The notes under the pieces were generated by a model. That model made no database searches. It had not been told where the DNA came from and saw nothing but the letters and a program-made list of their open reading frames with translations. 64,000 bases of DNA from Paracoccus lutimaris (GTDB lineage Bacteria; Pseudomonadota; Alphaproteobacteria; Rhodobacterales; Rhodobacteraceae): positions 62,001 to 126,000 of the forward strand of contig NZ_QPJL01000002.1 in the NCBI RefSeq assembly GCF_003337565.1, in the 5' to 3' direction. This document shows, piece after piece, positions 35,161 through 42,587 of this stretch. The stretch's first letter is position 1, and each line of letters opens with the position of its first letter. The translations under genes were made by a program, and so were the position numbers.

Positions 35161-36278
35161 TGGCGCGCGAGATCCTGACCGGGGCGCGGATCTTTGACGG
35201 CAGCCGCCTGATCGACCGCCATGCGCTGGTGATCGAGGATGGCCATATCGCCGCCATCCTGCCCGAGGACAAGGTGCCCCGGGCCGGGGCACGCACGGTG
35301 CCGGGGATCCTTGCCCCGGCCTTCCTTGACCTGCAGGTGAATGGCGGCGGCGGAATCATGGTCGACGGCGCCACCGATCTGGCGGCGCTGCGCCATATCT
35401 GCGCCGCCCATCGCAGCCTGGGCACGGGAGGTATCCTGCCCACATTGATCACCGACACGCCGGAGGCGACCGCCAATGTCATCGCCGCCGGGATTGCCGC
35501 TGCGGATGCCGGTGTCCCCGGCTTCCTTGGCCTGCATCTGGAAGGCCCGCATCTCGACCCGCGCCGCAAGGGCGCCCATGATCCGGCGCTGATCCGGCCC
35601 ATGACCGGTGATGACCTTGCCCGCCTGTGCGAGGCCGCGCGCCGCCTGCCCGTGCTGATGGTGACGCTGGCCCCGGAATCGGCGAGCCCGCAGCAGATCG
35701 CGGCGCTTGCGGGTGCCGGCGCCGTGGTCAGCCTTGGCCACAGCGATTGCAGCTATGACGAGGCCCGCGCGGCATTTGAGGCCGGCGCGCGCTGCGCCAC
35801 CCATCTTTTCAACGCCATGAGCCAGATCGGCCATCGCGCGCCGGGTCTGGCCGGGGCGATCCTGTCGGGACAGGCCGGGGCCGGGCTGATCGCGGATGGC
35901 ATCCACGTCCATCCGGCGGTGATGGGGCTGGCGCTGGCCGCGCGGCCAGAGGGGATTTTCCTTGTCACCGATTGCATGGCATTCGCCGGCACCGACCTGA
36001 CCGAGATGGAACTGAACGGCCGGCAGGTGCTGCGCCGCGACGGTCGGCTGACGCTGGCCGATGGCACGCTGGCCGGGGCCGACCTGACCTTGCCGCAGGC
36101 GATTGCCACGCTGGTTTCGCAGGTCGGCATCGCGCCCGAACGCGCGCTGGCCATGGCGACGCTGGAGCCGGCACGGCTGATCGGGTTGCAGGACAGCCAT
36201 GGCAGGCTGGTGCCCGGCCGCAAGGCGGATCTGGTGCGGCTGGGACCGGATTTCCAGCTGATCGAACACCGGCTTTAG
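35160..36278 (+). CDS. nagA: N-acetylglucosamine-6-phosphate deacetylase
   Basis: This 372-residue amidohydrolase has the NagA metal and substrate motifs: LDLQVNGGGG, GLHLEGPHLDPRRKGAH (metal Glu and substrate loop), SLGHSDCS (His), CATHLFNAMSQ (His and amide loop), IADGIHVHP, and LVTDCMAFAG (catalytic Asp). It removes the acetyl group of GlcNAc-6-P to give GlcN-6-P, feeding the preceding deaminase. It is the last gene of the plus-strand operon, with its ATG overlapping the upstream stop and a GC-rich hairpin after it. Confidence 0.93.
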   Translation: MAREILTGARIFDGSRLIDRHALVIEDGHIAAILPEDKVPRAGARTVPGILAPAFLDLQVNGGGGIMVDGATDLAALRHICAAHRSLGTGGILPTLITDTPEATANVIAAGIAAADAGVPGFLGLHLEGPHLDPRRKGAHDPALIRPMTGDDLARLCEAARRLPVLMVTLAPESASPQQIAALAGAGAVVSLGHSDCSYDEARAAFEAGARCATHLFNAMSQIGHRAPGLAGAILSGQAGAGLIADGIHVHPAVMGLALAARPEGIFLVTDCMAFAGTDLTEMELNGRQVLRRDGRLTLADGTLAGADLTLPQAIATLVSQVGIAPERALAMATLEPARLIGLQDSHGRLVPGRKADLVRLGPDFQLIEHRL

Positions 36279-36283
36279 GCGGC

Positions 36284-36304
36284 CCGCCCGGATCTGCCGG
36301 GCGG
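36284..36304 (+). terminator. GC-rich hairpin after nagA
   Basis: CCGCCCGG (36284-36291) and CCGGGCGG (36297-36304) form a perfect 8-bp stem with a 5-base loop, 6 bp beyond the nagA stop. No T tract follows, so termination may be weak or factor-dependent. Confidence 0.5.
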
Positions 36305-36369
36305 CGACCCGCGGATATCATGGATGCGGCCCCGGGGGGCTGTCGGTCGCGCGGTCGGGATGCGCGCCG

Positions 36370-36705
36370 CTAATCCACTGGACGAATCAGCTTTTTCTCA
36401 AGCACGCGCAGCACTGCCGGCAGGTCGTGCCCGCGCTTCAGGACGCGCCCATCCATGCCGATCACCGCATATTGACCCTGCGCGGCCCGCAGTCGAGGCC
36501 GCTTTTCGATGCGGTAAAGCGGATTCTCGGCCGCACGGCGAAAGACGGAAAAGACCGCCATCTCGCGCAGGAAGGACATCGCATAGTCGCGCCATTCACC
36601 CGCAGCGACCATCCGGCCGTAAAGCGACAGGATCATGCCCAGCTCGGCCCGGTCGAAGGCCACACGGTCGTGGTCTGGGGAAATGCCGAAGAACGGGGTG
36701 CTCAT
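36370..36705 (-). CDS. DUF2794 family protein
   Basis: This 111-residue protein has the strongly conserved DUF2794 core ILSLYGRMVAAGEWRDYAMSFLREMAVFSVFRRAAENPLYRIEKRP, followed by KRGHDLPAVLRVLEKKL. The family is nearly confined to Alphaproteobacteria and has no known function. The start at ATG 36705 (MSTPFFGIS) fits the family length. It converges on nagA with about 90 bp between. The protein is soluble, basic at its C-terminus and without a signal peptide. Confidence 0.82.
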   Translation of the reverse strand: MSTPFFGISPDHDRVAFDRAELGMILSLYGRMVAAGEWRDYAMSFLREMAVFSVFRRAAENPLYRIEKRPRLRAAQGQYAVIGMDGRVLKRGHDLPAVLRVLEKKLIRPVD

Positions 36706-37019
36706 GACATGATGGTGACATTGCCCGCAGGTCCGATCAACGAAAATTCGCGGCCAGGCCGCCACCGGCGCGAACGGCAGGACGATCACATTCCCCTTGG
36801 CGGGAGCTGTACCGTAAGGTTCGGCGATGCTTTGCCCATCGCCGTCATTTCAGCTATCCTTATCTGGTCTAATCAATGAGATCTGACTAGTTTTCTTGCC
36901 GGATTGTGACGTGGCGTCATTGAGTGCAGGGTTATTAACATCACCACCCTTAGAATGCTCATCAACCGAACAGGTGAACCATCTGCTTGCCGCCATTCCT
37001 GCCACTGAACAGGGCCGCC
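36706..37019. promoter_or_regulatory. Divergent 314-bp gap with an inverted repeat, upstream of the condensation-domain gene
   Basis: No gene is supported here. The gap is locally AT-rich from about 36850 to 36970. The clearest signal is TGACG-TGG-CGTCA (36907-36919), an inverted repeat with 5-bp arms about 100 bp before the condensation-domain start. A TTAGAAT half-site (36950-36956) follows. Either could bind an iron-responsive regulator if the downstream gene serves siderophore synthesis, but neither matches a full Fur, Irr or RirA consensus that I can verify. Confidence 0.35.
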
Positions 37020-38339
37020 ATGAACACTCGTGCCGATCAGTTCGACCGCTCGACGCCCCTCACCGAAGCACAGGAGGTGTATTGGCGCATGCAGGTCAGG
37101 GATCCGGGCAATCCGATCCTGAATACCGGCCTGTATCTTGAGCTGCTGGGCGCGCTGGACAGCCAGGCGATCATGCAGGCCGTCACCCGCACCATCGCCG
37201 ATATGCCGACGCTGTCGCTGCGCTTTCTTGACCCCGGCGACGGGCCACGGCAGGCGCCCGGACCGCCATTGATGCTGGGATTCGCCGATCTGTCGGCGCA
37301 GCCCGACGCCGAGAAGCAGGCTCTTGAACTGATGCAGGCCGACAGCCGGCGCCCGCTGCGGCTGGCCGAAGAGCCCGCGGCGGCGCTGACCTTTTTCGTC
37401 ATCGATCTGGAACGGCATTTCCTTTACCTGCGCATCCATCATCTGGCCATCGACTGCTATGGCATGGTGCTGGTGGCGAACCGCATCGCCGCCCATTACG
37501 CGGCACTGGTCCAGGACGCACCCCTGCCCGAGCCGCCGCATCCGCTGTCTCTGGCCATTGATGAGGATGCCGCCTATCGCAACTCGGCCCGCCGCGTCGA
37601 GGACCGGAACTGGTGGCACAGCCAGTTGGCCCACCTGCCCAAGGCCATCGGCCCTGCCGTCAGCGGCCATGATTACCTGCGCGCGCGCCGCGAACTGCCG
37701 GCCGGCCTGCTCGAGACGCTGACCGCCTTCGCACAGACGCACCGGCTGATCTGGGCCGATGTCCTGCGGGCGCTCGCGGGCGCCTATCTGGCGCGGCGAA
37801 CCGGCGGCGAGGCGGTGATCGGTCTGCCCTATCCGGCGCGCTTGGGCCAGCAGATGGCGGCGGTGCCCTGCACCATCGCCAATGTTTTGCCCTATTACCT
37901 GCGTCTGGACGAGGATGCGCCCCTGCCCGACTGGCTGGCGCGGCAATCGGCGCGCATGGTGCAGGGCCGCCATCACGGGCGCTATCGCAGCGAGGTCTTG
38001 CGCCGCGAACTGGGCCTGACCGGCAGGGCAAGGCTATTCGGACCTGTCGTCAAGGTGCAGCCCTTTGAAAAGCCGCCAGAGTTTCCGGGCCTGAGCTGCC
38101 GGCTGCACATTCTGGGCGCGGGTGCGGTCGATGACCTGATCCTGACCTTTCGCGGCGAACCGCCCTCGGGCATGGTCTTCGATCTGGACGGGAATCCGGC
38201 GCTTTACTCGATCGAGGAACTGCACGAGCACGGCGACCGCATCGAAGCCTTTCTTGACGCAGCGCTGCATGCCGACCGGCTGGCGCGCATTCCTGCCGAT
38301 GATGGCAGGGCCGCCACCTCCGCCGAGGCGCGGCGCTAA
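37020..38339 (+). CDS. Free-standing NRPS condensation domain protein (VibH/EntF-like)
   Basis: This 439-residue protein is a single condensation domain with the active-site motif HHLAIDCYG (residues 140-148; HHxxxD). An N-terminal PLTEAQEVYWRMQ segment is typical of C domains. Late motifs HGRYRSEVLRRELG, LFGPVVKVQPFE and GAGAVDDLILTFRGEP resemble the catechol-siderophore C domains of EntF and the stand-alone VibH, which is about the same size. VibH-type enzymes acylate a free polyamine with carrier-bound 2,3-dihydroxybenzoate. No adenylation or carrier-protein gene is adjacent. Function is inferred. The stop overlaps the convergent DUF1178 stop by 4 bp. Confidence 0.8.
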   Translation: MNTRADQFDRSTPLTEAQEVYWRMQVRDPGNPILNTGLYLELLGALDSQAIMQAVTRTIADMPTLSLRFLDPGDGPRQAPGPPLMLGFADLSAQPDAEKQALELMQADSRRPLRLAEEPAAALTFFVIDLERHFLYLRIHHLAIDCYGMVLVANRIAAHYAALVQDAPLPEPPHPLSLAIDEDAAYRNSARRVEDRNWWHSQLAHLPKAIGPAVSGHDYLRARRELPAGLLETLTAFAQTHRLIWADVLRALAGAYLARRTGGEAVIGLPYPARLGQQMAAVPCTIANVLPYYLRLDEDAPLPDWLARQSARMVQGRHHGRYRSEVLRRELGLTGRARLFGPVVKVQPFEKPPEFPGLSCRLHILGAGAVDDLILTFRGEPPSGMVFDLDGNPALYSIEELHEHGDRIEAFLDAALHADRLARIPADDGRAATSAEARR

Positions 38340-38764
38340 TTCGCCCGCTGCCGCGCGCGGAAGGGCAAGGGGGCAACGGGAATGCCGTCCTCGATCAGCT
38401 TGCGGGCATCTTCCAGCCTGGCCTCGCCATGGATGGCGCGCTCGGGAGCCTCGCCCTCATGCATGGCGCGGGCCTCGGCGGCAAAGGACATGCCGACATA
38501 ATCCGAATTCGCCTCGACATGGCGGCGCAGCTTCTCCAGCGCCGCCTCATGCCCGTCGCGGGGGGTATGCAGATCGGTGGTGCCGGGTTCATCCCCGCCG
38601 CCATGGGCGACGCGCGGCGCCATCAGCGCCTTTTCCACCTGGACCGAGCCGCAGATCGCACAGCTGACCTGACCCGCCGCGCGCAGGGTCTCGAACCCGT
38701 CCGAGGACCGGAACCAGCCATCGAAATCATGGCCTTGGTCGCAACGCAGGGAATAGCGGATCAT
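38336..38764 (-). CDS. DUF1178 family protein
   Basis: This 142-residue protein begins MIRYSLRCDQGHDFDGWFRSSDGFETL and has CAICGSVQVEKALMAPRV, a two-Cys-pair zinc-ribbon-like pattern (C-x-x-GH and C-x2-C) characteristic of DUF1178. A C-terminal helical part contains SDYVGMSFAAEARAMHEGEAPERAIHGEA, also diagnostic. The function is unknown; the family is common in Alpha- and Betaproteobacteria. It precedes waaA by only 16 bp in the opposite reading sense of transcription order, so it may be co-transcribed from further upstream or have its own promoter within that region. Confidence 0.83.
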   Translation of the reverse strand: MIRYSLRCDQGHDFDGWFRSSDGFETLRAAGQVSCAICGSVQVEKALMAPRVAHGGGDEPGTTDLHTPRDGHEAALEKLRRHVEANSDYVGMSFAAEARAMHEGEAPERAIHGEARLEDARKLIEDGIPVAPLPFRARQRAN

Positions 38765-38779
38765 GGCGGCTCCTTTCCG

Positions 38780-40003
38780 CTAAATATCGGCCCCTGCGGG
38801 TTTTTGCGCAAGGGCGGGTCGCGCAAGCGTGCGAATCCGCGCGATCAGCGCCGCCGGATCGCCGGCCCGCGCCATCAACAGCTTGCGCGCCGCCAGCCCC
38901 ATGGCGCGCTGGCGCCCAGCGTCCGCTGCCAGATCGGCCAGCAGGCCGGGCAGGGTTTCAGCCGTCGCGGCCAGCGCTGCGCCCCCGCTGTCCAGATCGG
39001 CATAATCCCCGGCATGATTTGCGACATGCGGCCCATGCAGGATGGCACAGCGCCAGGCGGCCGGCTCCCACGGGGTATGGCCGCCATGATCGGCGAATGA
39101 TCCGCCGGTGACGCAAATCCCCGCCGCCTGATACCACAGCGCCATTTCGCCCAGCGTGTCGGCCAGCAGGACAGGTGCCTCCAGACCGGCGCCCTGACTG
39201 CGGCGGGCGGCCTTCAGCCCCCGTGCAGCGATCAGACCCACCACCGCATCACCGCGCTCGGGGTGGCGGGGCGCAAGGATCAGCCGCAGATCGGGCAAGA
39301 CCGCGCGGGCCGCCAGAAAGGCGTCCAGCATCACGGCATCCTCGCCCTCATGGGTCGAGGCCGCCAGCACCGTCCGCGCCCGGTCCGGCCCGTCAGCGCC
39401 CGGCATGACCTGCGCCGGACCCAGCAGCTTCAGGTTCAGCCGCGCGCTCAGCGCCGCCTCGGGCAGACCCAGTGCCAGAAGCCGCGCCTCGCTGCCCTGA
39501 TCCTGCGCCGACAGCGCGTCGATCCGCGCCAGCATCGGCCCGATCAGCCCCGGCAGCCGTCCCCAGCGCCGGGCCGAGCGTTCCGACATCCGCGCCCCCA
39601 CCACGACCTGCGCCACGCCCCGCACCTCAGCCATGGCCGAGCGGTTGGGCCACAGCTCGTTCTCGACCGTGACCATCACCGTCGGCTCGACCCGGTCCAG
39701 AAACCGCCCCACCGCCTGCGGCACATCCAGGGGCGCAAGGGCGCAAGGCATGCCCAGCCGCCGCGCCAGATCGCGCCCGGTGCGGCTGTTCGTGGTCACC
39801 GTCAGGGGAAAGGCGCGCGCCAGTTCCTCGGCCAGCACCCGGACCGAGGTCAGCTCACCGACGCTGGCCGCATGCAGCCAGATGCCGCCGGGCGCGACCT
39901 GTGGACCGGTCAGCGCCAAACGCTCGCGCCAGTCCGGCCCGGCCAGCGGCGCGGCCAGACCCAGCGCCGCCCCCGCCAGCGCCGTGGCCCCGCGCCAGAT
40001 CAC
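38780..40003 (-). CDS. waaA: 3-deoxy-D-manno-octulosonic acid (Kdo) transferase family glycosyltransferase
   Basis: This 407-residue protein has the WaaA N-terminal Kdo-transferase domain. Landmarks are IWLHAASVGELTSVRVLAEEL, TVTTNSRTGRDLARR, and ENELWPN with the catalytic Glu in the ExELWP motif. The C-terminal GT-B half has VLAASTHEGEDAVMLDAF, LILAPRHPERGD, and GGSFADHGGHTPWEPAA. It transfers Kdo from CMP-Kdo to lipid IVA at the cytosolic face of the inner membrane. The ATG overlaps the rpe stop (40000-40003). The short membrane-anchor N-terminus is typical. Confidence 0.9.
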   Translation of the reverse strand: MIWRGATALAGAALGLAAPLAGPDWRERLALTGPQVAPGGIWLHAASVGELTSVRVLAEELARAFPLTVTTNSRTGRDLARRLGMPCALAPLDVPQAVGRFLDRVEPTVMVTVENELWPNRSAMAEVRGVAQVVVGARMSERSARRWGRLPGLIGPMLARIDALSAQDQGSEARLLALGLPEAALSARLNLKLLGPAQVMPGADGPDRARTVLAASTHEGEDAVMLDAFLAARAVLPDLRLILAPRHPERGDAVVGLIAARGLKAARRSQGAGLEAPVLLADTLGEMALWYQAAGICVTGGSFADHGGHTPWEPAAWRCAILHGPHVANHAGDYADLDSGGAALAATAETLPGLLADLAADAGRQRAMGLAARKLLMARAGDPAALIARIRTLARPALAQKPAGADI

Positions 40004-40692
40004 CGCAGCGCGGCCTCGGCAGCCTCGCGGATGGCGCGGATGTTCTCGCCATAAGGCGCGCTGTTCGACACCGAGCCGCCCCGGAACACGGCAGAGCCCG
40101 CAACCAGCACATCGGCCCCCGCCGCCACCACCAAAGGCGCCGTCACCGGATCGACGCCGCCGTCGATCTCGATATGGATGGGCCGGTCGCCGATCATGGC
40201 GCGCAGCTCGCGCACCTTCTCGATCTGGCTCATGATGAATTTCTGCCCGCCGAAACCCGGATTGACCGTCATCACGCAGATCAGATCGATGTCATCCAAA
40301 AGCGGCCGCGCCGCCTCGGCCGGCGTACCGGGGTTCAGCGCCAGCCCGGCCTTGGCACCCGCGCCACGAATGGCCTGCAAGGTGCGGTGGATATGGGGCC
40401 CGGCCTCGACATGGGCGGTGATGATATCGGCGCCGGCCTCGGCAAAGGCGGCGATATAGGGATCGACCGGCGCGATCATCAGATGCACGTCCATGACGCC
40501 CCGGATATGCGGCCGGATCGCCTTGCAGGTGGCGGGACCAAAGGTGATGTTGGGGACGAAATGGCCGTCCATCACATCGACATGGACCCAATCCGCGCCC
40601 TGATCCTCGATGGCGCGGCATTCCTGCCCGAAATTGGCGAAATCGGCGGAAAGGATCGAGGGGGCGATCTTGATCTTGCGATCGAATGTCAT
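40000..40692 (-). CDS. rpe: Ribulose-phosphate 3-epimerase
   Basis: This 230-residue TIM barrel has IAPSILSADFANFGQE, DWVHVDVMDGHFVPNITFGP, MDVHLMI, MTVNPGFGGQKFI, EIDGGVDP and AGSAVFRG, all standard Rpe motifs with the metal and acid-base residues. It interconverts ribulose-5-P and xylulose-5-P in the pentose phosphate and Calvin pathways. ATG 40692 follows GGAGCC. It forms a translationally coupled pair with waaA downstream and is divergent from hslO across a 270-bp gap holding a dispersed repeat. Confidence 0.96.
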   Translation of the reverse strand: MTFDRKIKIAPSILSADFANFGQECRAIEDQGADWVHVDVMDGHFVPNITFGPATCKAIRPHIRGVMDVHLMIAPVDPYIAAFAEAGADIITAHVEAGPHIHRTLQAIRGAGAKAGLALNPGTPAEAARPLLDDIDLICVMTVNPGFGGQKFIMSQIEKVRELRAMIGDRPIHIEIDGGVDPVTAPLVVAAGADVLVAGSAVFRGGSVSNSAPYGENIRAIREAAEAALR

Positions 40693-40777
40693 GGCAGGCT
40701 CCTTCAGGGCCGGACCGGCCCGCGCTGGCCACCCGTTACCGCCGATGCCCCGCAGCCGTCAACAAGGACGGCCCGTC

Positions 40778-40869
40778 CCATTCTTTCATGTAGAAATATC
40801 CCGCGGGGCTGTCCATCGAGTCCGCCATCGGTCCGAGGACCGATGGGCAGGGGGGGGCGCGAAGCCCCC
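40778..40869 (-). repeat. Dispersed intergenic element, copy 3, with two hairpins
   Basis: On the minus strand a GCCCCC-type hairpin (40853-40869) comes first. A perfect 10-bp stem CCATCGGTCC/GGACCGATGG (40825-40834, 40837-40846) follows, then the core GATATTTCTACATGAAAGAA (40780-40799). It lies in the rpe/hslO divergent gap, so here it is not downstream of a gene on either side. The copies at 6.0, 30.1 and 55.5 kb share the core and the preceding GC hairpin. Confidence 0.7.
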
Positions 40870-40962
40870 GGCTTCCCCCCTTGGGGTTTCGCGCAGCACG
40901 CCTATATTGGGTGCCAAGGCGCAAGGCCCTCCGGCCCCGCGCATCCGCATTCCGAAGGATCC

Positions 40963-42003
40963 ATGATGACCAAGACAAAGGACGCTTCCTGGGACGACAC
41001 CGTCCTGCCCTTTCAGCTTGAGCAATCTGGCACGCGCGGCCGCGTCGGCCGCCTTGGCCACACGCTGGAACATATCCTGTCGCGCCACGACTATCCGGTC
41101 GCGGTCAGCGCCATGGTGGCCGAACTGACCACATTGACCGCGCTGATCGGCCAGACCGTCAAGCTGCGCTGGAAGCTTTCGCTGCAAGTTCGCGGCAACG
41201 GCGCCATCCGCACCATCGCCGCCGATTACTACGCCCCCGAGACCGAGGGTGCCCCCGCGCGCATGCGCGCCTGGGCCAGCTTCGATGCCGAGCGTCTGCA
41301 AGAAGGCATCTCGGGCTTTGACCAGCTGGGTCAGGGCTATTTCGCGGTGCTGATCGACCAGGGCGAGGGCACGACGCCTTATCAGGGCATGACGCCTCTG
41401 GCCGGCGGCTCGCTGGCGAGCTGCGCCCAGACCTATTTCGAACAGTCCGAGCAGCTGCCAACCAGGTTCGAGCTGACCGTCGGGCGCGCGCAGCTGCCCG
41501 GCCATCAGGACGAGCATTGGCGCGCCGGCGGCATCATGCTGCAAACCCTGCCCGCCGCGGCCCATGTCGCGCCCGAAACCGGGGATGACCCGCTGCAGAC
41601 CGCCGACATCCTGCAAGGCGCCGAATCCGAGGACTGGACCCGCAGCACCACGCTGATGGCCACGGTCGAGGCGATGGAGCTGGTCGACCCGAACCTGCCG
41701 CTGCCGAACCTGGTCTTCCGCCTTTTCCACGAAGAGGAACCGGTCTCGTTCGAACGTCAGGACATCCATTTCGGCTGTTCCTGCAGCCCAGACCGGGTGC
41801 GCGGCACGCTTGCGATCTATTCGGCCAAGGACATTGCCCACATGACCACGCCCGAGGGTATCGTCACCGCCGATTGCCAGTTCTGCGGCGCGCATTACGA
41901 ATTCGACCCGCAAAGCCTCGGCTTTGAGGCGACCGTGGATGCCGAGGGCAATCCCCTGCCCCCGAAACCCGCAAAGGGCGCCGAGAACCGGGCCGCGCTT
42001 TGA
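40963..42003 (+). CDS. hslO: Redox-regulated holdase chaperone Hsp33
   Basis: This protein of about 346 residues has the Hsp33 N-terminal domain (DDTVLPFQLEQSG, GRVGRLGHTLEHIL, QTVKLRWKLSLQVRGNG). The C-terminal zinc switch has Cys272 and Cys274 (CSC) and Cys305 and Cys308 (CQFC). Under oxidative stress the cysteines form disulphides, zinc is released and the protein becomes an active holdase. Two tandem ATGs (40963, 40966) are possible starts after GAAGGAT. The C-terminal tail after the CxxC motif is longer than in E. coli. Its stop overlaps the TTG start of the NUDIX gene. Confidence 0.93.
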   Translation: MMTKTKDASWDDTVLPFQLEQSGTRGRVGRLGHTLEHILSRHDYPVAVSAMVAELTTLTALIGQTVKLRWKLSLQVRGNGAIRTIAADYYAPETEGAPARMRAWASFDAERLQEGISGFDQLGQGYFAVLIDQGEGTTPYQGMTPLAGGSLASCAQTYFEQSEQLPTRFELTVGRAQLPGHQDEHWRAGGIMLQTLPAAAHVAPETGDDPLQTADILQGAESEDWTRSTTLMATVEAMELVDPNLPLPNLVFRLFHEEEPVSFERQDIHFGCSCSPDRVRGTLAIYSAKDIAHMTTPEGIVTADCQFCGAHYEFDPQSLGFEATVDAEGNPLPPKPAKGAENRAAL

Positions 42004-42587
42004 CCCGGCATGCCCGGGAACAACTGATACGGGCCCTGTCGCAAGCGACGGGGCCCTCGTCCGATTTCGACTTTGGCGACAGCCCGCAGGTGCCGGTCAC
42101 GCCGCGCCCGGCGGGGGTTCTCGCGGCCTTTGACGCGGCTGACGGGCGGCTGATCCTGACCAAGCGCGCCAGTTCCCTGCGCCACCATCCCGGCCAGATC
42201 GCACTGCCGGGCGGCAAGGTCGACCCCTCGGACGCAGACGTCACCGCCGCCGCCCTGCGCGAGGCGCGCGAGGAAATCGGCCTTGATCCGGCACAGGTCG
42301 AGGTGCTGGGCACCATGCCCGCCCATCACACCGTCACCGGCTTCGACATGACCCCGGTTCTGGCACTGGTTCATGGGCCCTTCACCCCGACCCCCGAGGC
42401 CGGAGAGGTCGAGGAGGTCTTTACCGTCCCCTTTTCCCATATCGCCGATCCGGCGAATTTCCGCGTCACCGGCCGGATCTGGCGCGGCAGCCGCCGGAAC
42501 TATTATATTGCCCCTTACGGCCCCTATTATATCTGGGGCGCCACCGCGCGCGTCCTGCACTCGCTTGCATTAAGGCTTTCCGCATGA
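42000..42587 (+). CDS. CoA pyrophosphatase-type NUDIX hydrolase (NudL-like)
   Basis: This 195-residue protein has the UPF0035/CoA-diphosphatase signature LTKRASSLRHHPGQIALPGGK immediately before a Nudix box ending LREAREEIGL. It would split CoA into phosphopantetheine and 3',5'-ADP. The start is TTG at 42000, overlapping the hslO stop (TTGA); the first downstream ATG would remove part of the conserved fold. It ends in an ATGA overlap with the CCA-enzyme gene, so hslO to the methyltransferase form one coupled series. Confidence 0.85.
   Translation: MTRHAREQLIRALSQATGPSSDFDFGDSPQVPVTPRPAGVLAAFDAADGRLILTKRASSLRHHPGQIALPGGKVDPSDADVTAAALREAREEIGLDPAQVEVLGTMPAHHTVTGFDMTPVLALVHGPFTPTPEAGEVEEVFTVPFSHIADPANFRVTGRIWRGSRRNYYIAPYGPYYIWGATARVLHSLALRLSA

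Noticed and set aside
40825-40846. The perfect CCATCGGTCC/GGACCGATGG stem as an intrinsic terminator
   Set aside because: There is no T tract and it lies between two divergent start codons, so no gene ends there; it is treated as part of the dispersed element.
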